From NCBI GenBank assembly GCA_030653635.1, contig JAURYZ010000224.1, forward strand, positions 1-8,261: a stretch of DNA of 8,261 nucleotides, given 5' to 3'. A program made the translations under genes and the position numbers. The notes under the pieces are model-generated. The model saw nothing but the letters and a program-made list of their open reading frames with translations, ran no database searches and was not told the origin of the DNA. The DNA is from Coriobacteriia bacterium (GTDB taxonomy: Bacteria; Actinomycetota; Coriobacteriia; Anaerosomatales; JAHIQC01). Shown piece by piece: positions 1 to 6,630 of this stretch; position 1 is the stretch's first letter; every line of letters begins with the position of its first letter.

Positions 1-414
1 CGCATAGCAACATACCGCTATCGTCTCGAGCGCGATCAGAGTCATCACGAGGTCGAAAGAGGCGGCAAGAAGCATAGATGCGGCCGTCGCCAAAGCGATG
101 AGCGCGGCGACTCCACCTCCGCCCTTGCGTGACGATAGGTCGGACAAACCGCCAAAGAGCGACAGTGCTGCCGTAAGCGAGATCACGGCCCATACCGATG
201 AAACGATCCCGCCAGCCAAAAAGGACTCCCTGATTGCCGCTGCCGGCGCGAAGGACTGCCACACCGACAGTCCTGCGGCTCCCACAAGCAGAACCGAAGC
301 CACAATGACAGCGGCGCGACGGCTGACAAAGGCGTCCATTAGCATCGCCGCAATCCCCGCGCCGACGCTCGCCAACAACGGTGAGGCGACAATGATCATC
401 TCGATGGTTGTCAT
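1..414 (-). CDS. nuoN: NADH-quinone oxidoreductase subunit N, N-terminal part (runs off the left edge)
   Basis: This is the first 138 codons of a complex I membrane-arm, antiporter-like proton-pumping subunit; the rest lies outside the window. The translation begins MTTIEMIIVASPLLASVGAG and is strongly hydrophobic, with probable membrane helices near residues 5-25, 33-52, 69-90, 101-117 and 118-136. The stretch SFDLVMTLIALETIAVCCYA (119-138) matches the NuoN helix that carries the functionally essential glutamate (E. coli Glu133), seen here as E130. The start is the ATG at 412-414, which overlaps the nuoM stop as ATGA, and a GGGGTGA ribosome-binding sequence lies about 4 nt upstream inside the end of nuoM. 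Position right after nuoM is the canonical operon order. The identification rests on this context plus the Glu-bearing helix, because the N-terminal part of NuoN is the least conserved part of the family. Confidence 0.88.
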   Translation of the reverse strand, partial: MTTIEMIIVASPLLASVGAGIAAMLMDAFVSRRAAVIVASVLLVGAAGLSVWQSFAPAAAIRESFLAGGIVSSVWAVISLTAALSLFGGLSDLSSRKGGGGVAALIALATAASMLLAASFDLVMTLIALETIAVCCYA

Positions 415-1850
415 CGAGTCACCCCGCTGCCCAGAACTATCGCCAACAGGTGTACGGCACCAGAGCTCATCTCAAGAACGATACGAGGCCATATGCCCAA
501 AGCGAGAATCGACGCTGATAGCAGCAGAACGGGCGCCCATTCGATTGCGCTCACGTCCCTGATGCGAGCGAACTCCTCGGCAACGGGGCCATGCACTACG
601 GCGCGAACCGCACGAAGGTTGTAGGCGGCAGCGAGTACTAGACCGATCGTCGCGGGTGCAATCCACCACTGCCACTTCTGCCAGGCCTCGACAATAACGA
701 GGAACTCACCAGGGAAGCCGGATAGCCCCGGCAGGCCAAGGCTGGCCAAAGCTGCAAATGTGAAAGCGGTCGACCAGCCCGGGACGACCTCGCCAAGCCC
801 GCCGAAGCGCGCGAGCTCCCGGGTGTGTGTGCGTTCGTAGAGCTGCCCCACCAGCAAAAACAACAGGCCGGCGACGACACCGTGACTCACCATGACGAGC
901 ATCGCCGCGCCGAGAGCCGCGGGCGTGCCGACTGAAAGCGCCACAAGCACGAAGCCCATGTGCGCGACGGAGCTGTAGGCAACGAGTCGCTTGAGGTCAG
1001 TTTGAACGAGCGCCATTGCCGCGCCATACACAATGCCGATGATTCCCAGCGCGACAAAAACGGCCTGTGAGGCGGGCATTGACCACTCGATGGGGCATGT
1101 GGGCATCGCGACGCGCATCAGGCCATAGCCACCCATCTTGAGCAACACGCCCGCGAGCAGAATCGAACCGGCAGTGGGTGCCTCGACATGGGCGTCGGGC
1201 AACCAAGTGTGCAGCGGGACCACGGGGATCTTCACGAACATGCCAATCAGCAGCAACGGAAACACGATGCGGCTCGGCACCCCAGAGGCTGCGGCACTAA
1301 GGTCGGTCATCGTATAGGCACCTGTAGCCATGGTGGCGACAAGTAGCCCCACCAGCATGAATACGCTGCCGGCAAAGGTGTATACGAAGAACTTCATCGC
1401 TGCATGTTTGCGGTTCTCGTGTCCCCATATCCCGATGAGAAAGAACATCGGGATCAGTACCGCCTCCCAAAACACGTAAAACAGAAAGACGTGCTCTGCG
1501 AGGAACACTCCCATGACAGCCGCCACCAAGAACAGCAGCAGCGCGTGGTGGGCGCCCGGTCGATCGGTCACGTCCCAAGATGCAAGAACAGCAACGACCG
1601 CCAAGAATGCCGTAAGGCCCACGAGCGGCGCCGACAGTCCGTCGAGTGTGAGCGACCACACCTCATGCCCACCGGATGCGCCTGTGACGATTTCGCCAGC
1701 AAACGCGCCTAAGCTCGCCAAAGAGGCGAAAACACCGCAGGTCAGAACTGCGGTCAGAAGTGCAACAACGCGAGCCCTCTTCCCTGCCAGTGCAGCCAGA
1801 AGCGCTCCGGCGACCGGAATGATAACGAGCATGTCTACCTGGAGATGCAT
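411..1850 (-). CDS. nuoM: NADH-quinone oxidoreductase subunit M (proton-pumping antiporter-like subunit)
   Basis: This 479-residue integral membrane subunit of complex I is one of the three Mrp-antiporter-like proton channels and is close to the usual family length (about 500). About 14 membrane helices are expected. Diagnostic residues are visible: E129 in FYVFWEAVLIPMFFLIG (E. coli Glu144), K207 in FVKIPVVPLHTWLPDAHVEA (helix 7 Lys), K238 in GVLLKMGGYGLMR (helix 8 Lys) and E382 in SGFPGEFLV (helix 12 Glu). A complete charge relay suggests a functional pump. It starts 1 nt after the nuoL stop. The chosen ATG (1848-1850) has GGGAG a few bases upstream; a second in-frame ATG six codons later (1830-1832, giving MLVIIPVAG) has an AGG upstream and is a possible alternative. 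The gene ends in an ATGA overlap with nuoN. Confidence 0.97.
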   Translation of the reverse strand: MHLQVDMLVIIPVAGALLAALAGKRARVVALLTAVLTCGVFASLASLGAFAGEIVTGASGGHEVWSLTLDGLSAPLVGLTAFLAVVAVLASWDVTDRPGAHHALLLFLVAAVMGVFLAEHVFLFYVFWEAVLIPMFFLIGIWGHENRKHAAMKFFVYTFAGSVFMLVGLLVATMATGAYTMTDLSAAASGVPSRIVFPLLLIGMFVKIPVVPLHTWLPDAHVEAPTAGSILLAGVLLKMGGYGLMRVAMPTCPIEWSMPASQAVFVALGIIGIVYGAAMALVQTDLKRLVAYSSVAHMGFVLVALSVGTPAALGAAMLVMVSHGVVAGLLFLLVGQLYERTHTRELARFGGLGEVVPGWSTAFTFAALASLGLPGLSGFPGEFLVIVEAWQKWQWWIAPATIGLVLAAAYNLRAVRAVVHGPVAEEFARIRDVSAIEWAPVLLLSASILALGIWPRIVLEMSSGAVHLLAIVLGSGVTR

Positions 1851-1860
1851 GCTATCTCCC
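1841..1860 (-). promoter_or_regulatory. nuoM ribosome-binding site inside a small hairpin with the start codon in the loop
   Basis: On the transcript, GGGAGAU precedes the nuoM ATG and AUCUCC follows it. GGAGAU (1859 to 1854) can pair perfectly with AUCUCC (1846 to 1841) across a 7-nt loop, AGCAUGC, that contains the AUG. The nuoL stop codon (1852-1854) lies in the loop and the edge of the stem, so a ribosome finishing nuoL would open it. This is seen in the sequence; a role in translational coupling is inference, and a 6-bp stem is weak. Confidence 0.35.
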
Positions 1861-3747
1861 TGCCGCGAACCAGTTGAGGACTGACAGCCAGCGAGTCAGC
1901 TGTGGCCCGATGAGTGTAAGTACGAAAAGGATTACCATGCCGGAGCCCAGAAGCGCCGTGTACCACTGCGCATCACCGTACTGAATACGACGAAGGCCCG
2001 ATCCCGACTGTCTAGCAAGCCAAGCGACACCTTCGGCAGCACCATCGATGACAACGCGGTCGACGTACCTATAGAGCGCCGAGGCCGAGACGACAACCGG
2101 TGAGATGATCCCGCGACAAACGAGTGCGTCGAAACCGTACGCGCCACGCAGCACCGGCCACAGTGCGCCCATCCGACCCTCCATCGCGACCTCTGCAGCG
2201 GCTCCGTCGCGATATACGAGCCAACCTGCAGCGATACCAAATACGGCCACGAGAACCGAGACGGAAGCGATCACGGGATCCAATGACTCCCCGTGCTCTC
2301 CTAAAAGACGCGCGATAGGTCCGGCCGCAAAACCCAAAATGGCCGCAGGCAGGGCAAGTGCGATGAGCGGAGCACGCATGCTCCATCCGCCCTCATGAAC
2401 GCGATGGTGACCCCGATACGTTCCAAAGAACGTAAGCCGTGTTGCCCGCGTGATGTAAAAGGCGGTGAGCAAGCTGGCCAAGAGCAACGCAACAGCCGCG
2501 ATTGGCTGTGCCTCCCAAACGGCGCGCACTACCTCGTCTTTTGAAAAGAAGCCGGACAAAGGAGGCACGCCCGCCAAAGCCGCCGCGCCTATGAACCACG
2601 TGACGGCTGTGTAGGGCATGGACTTGGACAACCCGCCCATCTCCCGCATGTCCTGCGTGCCAGTTCCATGGATGACACTTCCCGAGCCCAAGAACAAGAG
2701 CGCCTTGAAGGCGGCGTGCGTCACTAGATGGAACAGCGCCACGACCCATGCACCCGCGCCCAGCGCCGCGAACATGAACCCAAGCTGACTTATTGTCGAG
2801 TACGCGAGAACCTTCTTGATGTCCGTCTGCGCTAGGGCGATGGTGGCCGCAGCAAGTGCCGTAAAGGCGCCGATCGCCAAGATCACCAAGCGTGCCGCAG
2901 GAGCCGCTTCGAATAGAGGCCACGTCCGGGCGATTAGGAACACACCAGCTGCGACCATTGTCGCTGCGTGTATGAGTGCCGAGACAGGAGTCGGGCCCTC
3001 CATGGCGTCTGGCAGCCAGATGTGGTGCGGGAACTGCGCGGACTTGCCCGCCGCGCCAACGAACAACAGAAGCGCAGCCGTGGTGACAACGGTGACATCA
3101 AGGCCCTGAACGCCCGCGTCCAACAGTTCGCGGTAACCAAGCGTATGTGTCGCGTCCCACAAAAGAGCGATGCCCAACAGCAGGCCCACGTCGCCAACTC
3201 GCGTGGTCAGAAACGCCTTGATCGCAGCGGCCGCCGCCGATGGCTTGTGGTACCAGAATCCGATGAGCATGTAGCTGCAAGCTCCCACGAGTTCCCAGCC
3301 CACGAACAGCCCGAGAAGGCCATCCGCGATAACCAGCAGGCTCATCGAGCCGGTGAACAGCGAGAGCAGCGCGAAATAGCGGTTGAAGCCCTCGTCCTCG
3401 GACATATATCCGATCGAGAACAGCATGACCATTCCAGCTACGAAACCTACCACCACGAGCATTAGCGCGGTCATCCCGTCGACCGCGAAACCGATGTTCA
3501 TTCCAGGCGCACCAGCGAACGACAGCCATCTTGCCGAGGATTCAACCAGCCAGCTGCCTGGAACCGCGCCCGAATCGAACCAGGCGAACACACCCGCAAT
3601 GCCAACGCCGAGCACGACCGCCGGAGAGATGAGCGACGGGATCGAAACGAATCGTCCAAGTCTTGTGCCAAACACAGCAACCAGCGCCGCCACCGCGAAC
3701 GGGACAGCGCAGGTAATCCAAGCCAGGCGCACGAGTGTGTCAGCCAT
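1852..3747 (-). CDS. nuoL: NADH-quinone oxidoreductase subunit L (distal proton-pumping subunit with lateral helix)
   Basis: This 631-residue membrane subunit of complex I is the outermost antiporter-like proton channel, with the long C-terminal amphipathic HL helix running along the membrane arm (E. coli NuoL is 613 residues). Family signatures are clear: GLFVGWELVGACSYMLIGFW with E152 (E. coli Glu144), TTRVGDVG with D186 (Asp178), GAAGKSAQFPHHIWLPDAME with K235 (Lys229), TPVSALIHAATMVAAGVFL with H260 (His254), and THAAFKALLFLGSGSVIHG with K348. The C-terminal part contains the expected LRRIQYGDAQWY segment before the final helix. The ATG at 3745-3747 lies 2 nt after the nuoK stop. A consensus GGAGGTGA ribosome-binding sequence sits about 10 nt upstream, within the last codons of nuoK. 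No frameshift or missing key residue is seen. Confidence 0.98.
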   Translation of the reverse strand: MADTLVRLAWITCAVPFAVAALVAVFGTRLGRFVSIPSLISPAVVLGVGIAGVFAWFDSGAVPGSWLVESSARWLSFAGAPGMNIGFAVDGMTALMLVVVGFVAGMVMLFSIGYMSEDEGFNRYFALLSLFTGSMSLLVIADGLLGLFVGWELVGACSYMLIGFWYHKPSAAAAAIKAFLTTRVGDVGLLLGIALLWDATHTLGYRELLDAGVQGLDVTVVTTAALLLFVGAAGKSAQFPHHIWLPDAMEGPTPVSALIHAATMVAAGVFLIARTWPLFEAAPAARLVILAIGAFTALAAATIALAQTDIKKVLAYSTISQLGFMFAALGAGAWVVALFHLVTHAAFKALLFLGSGSVIHGTGTQDMREMGGLSKSMPYTAVTWFIGAAALAGVPPLSGFFSKDEVVRAVWEAQPIAAVALLLASLLTAFYITRATRLTFFGTYRGHHRVHEGGWSMRAPLIALALPAAILGFAAGPIARLLGEHGESLDPVIASVSVLVAVFGIAAGWLVYRDGAAAEVAMEGRMGALWPVLRGAYGFDALVCRGIISPVVVSASALYRYVDRVVIDGAAEGVAWLARQSGSGLRRIQYGDAQWYTALLGSGMVILFVLTLIGPQLTRWLSVLNWFAAGR

Positions 3748-3749
3748 GA

Positions 3750-4064
3750 TCAGCCCTTCACCTCCGTGAGCCCGTCAACCCGGGTGGTGTGCAGGATGCG
3801 AGCCACGCTCACGAGCACCGCAAGGCCCACTGCGGCCTCAGCCGCGGCGACCACAATGATCAATACGCCGATGGCGGTAAGCGCGCCGGGATCGGGGCGC
3901 ACACCGCTCGCTGCCGTCATGCTGCTCGATAGCCCCACGAGAAGCACCGTGCCGGATCCAAGCATGACCTCCACGCTCGCCAGCACGCCAATGATGTCGC
4001 GGCGAGACATGACTCCATACAAGCCCAGCGCAAACAGCGCGCACGCAAGAATGACAAAGTTCAT
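3750..4064 (-). CDS. nuoK: NADH-quinone oxidoreductase subunit K
   Basis: This small three-helix membrane subunit of complex I (104 residues; E. coli 100) is related to MrpC and forms part of the proton route next to NuoJ and NuoN. Helices are at about residues 2-19, 25-46 and 61-87. Both conserved membrane glutamates are present: E32 in LASVEVMLGSGTV (E. coli Glu36) and E76 in VVAAAEAAVGLAVLVSVAR (E. coli Glu72). The C-terminal tail, DGLTEVKG, resembles the usual NuoK ending. The ATG overlaps the nuoJ stop in an ATGA arrangement, with GGTGAGGG just upstream, so the two are likely translationally coupled. Confidence 0.97.
   Translation of the reverse strand: MNFVILACALFALGLYGVMSRRDIIGVLASVEVMLGSGTVLLVGLSSSMTAASGVRPDPGALTAIGVLIIVVAAAEAAVGLAVLVSVARILHTTRVDGLTEVKG
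3758..3765 (-). promoter_or_regulatory. Consensus Shine-Dalgarno sequence for nuoL
   Basis: The transcript reads GGAGGTGA here, within the codons for the last residues of NuoK and about 10 nt before the nuoL ATG. It is the best match to the 16S anti-Shine-Dalgarno sequence that I noticed at the gene starts in the window. It may let nuoL be initiated independently as well as by coupling from nuoK. Confidence 0.6.
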
Positions 4065-4558
4065 TCGCCCTCACCGCCCATGATCACAATCGCGGCGACC
4101 ATCGCGGCCAACAGAAGTAGTCCTGCGGCCTCTAGATGCGGCAGGTACGCGCCAAGGAGCTGCTCTGAGACCTGCGTTGTCGATGTGGGCACGGGACCTT
4201 CTGTCATTCTGGGCCACACGCTTCGCAACGACACCACCATGATCCCAAACACGGACAAAGCGACCGCAGCGATGTCCACATCGTGACGCGAGGTGAGTGC
4301 GGGGTCTTTGCCCTCGGCGCGATGCACGAGCATGATCGCAAACAGTACGAGCACCAAAACGCCGCCGACGTACACGAATACCTGAGCCACAGCCAAAAAC
4401 GTCTGGCCAAAGAACAGGAACCAACCCGCGACCGAGAGCAGGAATGCTCCTAGTCCGAGCACCATCCGAGTGACATCGCGCCCGAACACGACGGTCGCGG
4501 CACCCAGAACCGAAATGGCCGCTAGCACCCAAAACGCCAGTTGTCCGCTCATGGTCAT
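4061..4558 (-). CDS. nuoJ: NADH-quinone oxidoreductase subunit J
   Basis: This 165-residue membrane subunit of complex I links the quinone-site subunits to the antiporter-like pumps. Five helices are predicted, at about residues 6-24, 31-50, 54-77, 93-112 and 138-160. The third helix carries the signature VFVYVGGVLVLVLFAIML, with Y63 matching the conserved tyrosine (E. coli Tyr59) beside the pi-bulge thought to switch during turnover. The C-terminal helix follows the family pattern HLEAAGLLLLAAMVAAIVIM. The start ATG (4556-4558) shares one base with the stop of the preceding fusion gene (TGATG). A second ATG two codons on (4550-4552) could also be used; the first is chosen because of the coupling geometry. 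The gene ends in an ATGA overlap with nuoK. Confidence 0.96.
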   Translation of the reverse strand: MTMSGQLAFWVLAAISVLGAATVVFGRDVTRMVLGLGAFLLSVAGWFLFFGQTFLAVAQVFVYVGGVLVLVLFAIMLVHRAEGKDPALTSRHDVDIAAVALSVFGIMVVSLRSVWPRMTEGPVPTSTTQVSEQLLGAYLPHLEAAGLLLLAAMVAAIVIMGGEGE

Positions 4559-6630
4559 CAGCGCACTCGCCCTTCGCCGATGAGGTGAACCCCATCGCGT
4601 CCAGTTGCTCGCGTCGGCTCAGGGGATCTGAGCATCTCGTCGGCATCAAAGACCATGAGGTCACGGTGATAGAACGACAATTCGTATTGTTTGGTGTGGC
4701 ACAGAGCGTCGGTCGGGCACTGTTCTGCGCAAAGGCCGCAGAAACAGCACTTGGAAAGGTCCAGCTCGTAGTGCGCAAGACGTCGTTGCCCCGGATCATC
4801 AGTCCTCTCGACCTGAATGGCGTAGTCGGGGCACGTTCGGGCACAAAACGTGCAGCCGACACATACCTCCGACTGGCACCGTAGGCAACGAGCGGCCTCC
4901 TGGACACCCTCAAGATGTGTCATGCCGAGTTCGACTTGCCTGAAGTCCCGGGCGCGCTCCTCGCCACGTGACATGGGCATCTGGACGCGCGTGCGGGCCT
5001 CCTCGACTCCTTCGAGGGTGGCTTGCTGGTAGCGCGCGTAAACAGGGACCGGCCTGGCGACCCTCTCGGCAGATACGCTTTCGCCCTGCAGATAGCGGTG
5101 GATCGAGATGCCGGCCTCATGCCCTGTGGCAATCGAGCCGATGGCCGATCCGGGGCCGGTCACGACCTCACCGCACGCGAAGACGCCGGGTTGGTCGGTG
5201 GTGAACAACGTGCCGTCGACCGGCAGAAGCCCACGCTCGGTCAGTATGATGTCAGAGCCGGCCACAAGCCCCGAGAGTATGGAATACTGGCCAATGGCGA
5301 ATACCACGACATCGGCATCGATTTGCGTGTAGTTCTCGCCGTACTGAGGCGAGAAGCGACCGCTTTCGTCGAAGACGGCGATGCACTCGCGCATCTTCAT
5401 CCCTACGACCTTACCATCCTTCTCAAGGACTTCTTCGGGCCCTAAGGAACACATACCGATGACGCCCTCATCGAAGGCCTCTTCCATCTCCCAGGGATGA
5501 CAGGGCATCTCTTCGTCGCCCTCAAGACAGGCTAGGCGGACTTCGGTGGCCCCGGTTCTCAAAGCGCAGCGCGCCACATCGACCGCGACATTGCCGCCGC
5601 CGATGACGAGTACCTTCTTGCCTTTGACGCCGGTCTCACCCTTCCAGTTGGCGGCCTTGAGGAACTCGAGAGCACCTCTGACGCCATCGGCCTTATGGCC
5701 GGGAACGGGCAAAATGCGGCTTTCCTGGAGGCCAACTGCGATGAGAACGGCGTCGTGCTCACCCAGCAGATGTTCAATGGGCACATCCACGCCGATTTCA
5801 ATGCCGCAACGAAGATCGAGTCCAAGTGCAACCATGTCCTCGATCTCACCGTGCAGCACCTCACGAGGGAGACGATAGCTCGGAACGCCCGAGTACAGTG
5901 CGCCTCCAGGCTTGCTCTCCTTTTCGAACATGGTTACCGAGTAGCCCATGCTCATAAGATCGAATGCAGCGGCCAGTCCGCTCGGGCCAGAACCTATGAC
6001 CGCTACGTTCTTGTCCTGAGTAACCGGGAACGGCTCTAAAACGGGCTTGGCCGTCTGATAGGCCTCGTAGGCGATCCTGTGCAAGGGCCTGACGGCAACT
6101 GGCTCGTCGTAGTAGTTGCGTCGACACGCGGCCTCGCATGGATGGTGACAAATGCGCCCAAGCACACCGGGCATGATGTTGCGCTCACGTACTAGTTCAT
6201 AGGCTGCGACGTGCTCGTTCTCGGCGATAAGATAGTTCTGTCCGCGAGCGTCCACGTTGGCAGGGCAGTTCCCGACGCATGGAGCCAGACGCTCTTTGGC
6301 ATACAAGCCGTCAATGAGCGCGTTGTACGCGAAAGGCGCCTCGGATAAGAGCGGGATCTCGTCGCGTCCAAGAACCCCACGCAGCACGAGCGCGCCACGC
6401 CAGCGGGGCGTCATCTCAAGCTTGACCGCCGGATACTGCAGCGTCTGGGGCGCCGGCACCGCACGACTTGCGGTGATACTGATGCCCGTGAACAGCGACT
6501 TCCATTTCGCGACGAACCCGGCCACACCGTCAGGGAACTCGTCGGATACGTTTACCGATATCGGGACCGTGACTCTCTTCACCGGGATCTCAGGTGTGCC
6601 TGTCATCTCCTCGGCGGGATTTACAGCCAT
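4558..6630 (-). CDS. NuoI with a nested GltD-like FAD/NAD(P)-binding oxidoreductase module (690-residue fusion)
   Basis: This gene occupies the nuoI position. Residues 36-90 read as the NuoI N-terminal part: an amphipathic segment (KWKSLFTGISITASRAV), then TLQYP and TPRWRGALVLRG, matching NuoI TVQYP...RFRG. Residues 92-525 are a GltD/NfnL-like module: cysteines C118, C122, C161, C165 and C169 for Fe-S binding, FAD motif GSGPSG (213-218), nucleotide motif GGGNVAVDVAR (344-354) and second FAD motif PGVFACGE (481-488). Residues 576-670 return to NuoI: C590/C593/C596/C600 and C628/C631/C634/C638 are two CxxCxxCxxxCP motifs for clusters N6a and N6b, followed by the NuoI-like tail HTKQYELSFYHRDLMVFDADEML (shown in part: TKQYELSFYHRD). 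NuoI alone is usually about 160-220 residues. The frame is uninterrupted. The ATG at 6628-6630 is chosen because GGTGATC lies just upstream; it overlaps nuoH by 10 nt. An in-frame ATG at 6604-6606 is possible. The frame stays open upstream inside nuoH, but that extension looks spurious. The likely role is to feed electrons from NAD(P)H into complex I; the direction and donor are inferred. Confidence 0.93.
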   Translation of the reverse strand: MAVNPAEEMTGTPEIPVKRVTVPISVNVSDEFPDGVAGFVAKWKSLFTGISITASRAVPAPQTLQYPAVKLEMTPRWRGALVLRGVLGRDEIPLLSEAPFAYNALIDGLYAKERLAPCVGNCPANVDARGQNYLIAENEHVAAYELVRERNIMPGVLGRICHHPCEAACRRNYYDEPVAVRPLHRIAYEAYQTAKPVLEPFPVTQDKNVAVIGSGPSGLAAAFDLMSMGYSVTMFEKESKPGGALYSGVPSYRLPREVLHGEIEDMVALGLDLRCGIEIGVDVPIEHLLGEHDAVLIAVGLQESRILPVPGHKADGVRGALEFLKAANWKGETGVKGKKVLVIGGGNVAVDVARCALRTGATEVRLACLEGDEEMPCHPWEMEEAFDEGVIGMCSLGPEEVLEKDGKVVGMKMRECIAVFDESGRFSPQYGENYTQIDADVVVFAIGQYSILSGLVAGSDIILTERGLLPVDGTLFTTDQPGVFACGEVVTGPGSAIGSIATGHEAGISIHRYLQGESVSAERVARPVPVYARYQQATLEGVEEARTRVQMPMSRGEERARDFRQVELGMTHLEGVQEAARCLRCQSEVCVGCTFCARTCPDYAIQVERTDDPGQRRLAHYELDLSKCCFCGLCAEQCPTDALCHTKQYELSFYHRDLMVFDADEMLRSPEPTRATGRDGVHLIGEGRVR
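4621..4905 (-). other. NuoI two-[4Fe-4S] ferredoxin domain of the fusion protein
   Basis: Residues 576-670 contain two ferredoxin motifs, CVGCTFCARTCP (590-601) and CCFCGLCAEQCPTDAL (628-643), plus the NuoI-specific tail with QYELSFYHRDLMVFDADEML. By the ferredoxin rule, one cluster would use C590, C593, C596 and C638 and the other C628, C631, C634 and C600. Two additional cysteines just before (EAARCLRC, C582 and C585) resemble the junction seen in GltD-type proteins followed by a ferredoxin domain, and are not part of ordinary NuoI. Confidence 0.92.
5056..6357 (-). other. Nested GltD/NfnL-like flavoprotein module within the NuoI fusion
   Basis: Residues 92-525 form a complete module of the family that includes the glutamate synthase small subunit and the NfnB/NfnL large subunit. 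It has an Fe-S-binding N-terminal part (APCVGNCPANVDARG and GRICHHPCEAACRR), an FAD Rossmann fold beginning KNVAVIGSGPSG, a nucleotide-binding Rossmann fold beginning KKVLVIGGGNVAVDVAR, and the closing FAD segment with TGPGSAIGSIATGHEAG. After the nucleotide motif the sequence is VRLACLEGDEEMP, where many family members have a YRR triplet that contacts the NADPH phosphate. An acidic residue (E370) in that place hints at NADH. There is no glutaminase or GltB partner nearby, so a glutamate synthase role is unlikely. Confidence 0.9.
6361..6525 (-). other. NuoI N-terminal segment of the fusion protein
   Basis: Residues 36-90 carry the amphipathic membrane-surface helix and the QYP...RWRG stretch that precede the first cluster motif in ordinary NuoI. 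In a normal NuoI the first CxxC motif follows within roughly 10-20 residues; here it is about 500 residues away, which places the insertion point near residue 90. Confidence 0.85.

Noticed and set aside
98..562. Plus-strand open frame of 154 codons opposite nuoN and nuoM
   Set aside because: It is antisense to the nuoM/nuoN junction, and its Pro/Ala/Thr-rich composition mirrors the hydrophobic codons on the other strand.
2968..3465. Plus-strand open frame of 165 codons opposite nuoL
   Set aside because: It is antisense to conserved NuoL sequence, with no ribosome-binding or domain support. Long antisense frames are expected in GC-rich coding DNA.
4071..4913. A 280-codon minus-strand open frame overlapping nuoJ and the end of the fusion
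   Set aside because: It lies in another frame over two well-supported genes and its translation has no recognisable family pattern, only the arginine-rich composition typical of GC-rich shadow frames.
5056..6357. Glutamate synthase small subunit (gltD) as the gene's function
   Set aside because: There is no GltB-like partner in the window, and the module is embedded in NuoI inside a nuo operon. Only the fold family is shared.
4558..6630. Assembly chimera or frameshift as the explanation for the NuoI/GltD fusion
   Set aside because: Both NuoI halves flank the flavoprotein in a single frame without stops, the linkers are plausible, and the gene meshes with both neighbours by translational overlap. 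A misassembly would be unlikely to insert a whole domain in frame at a domain border.
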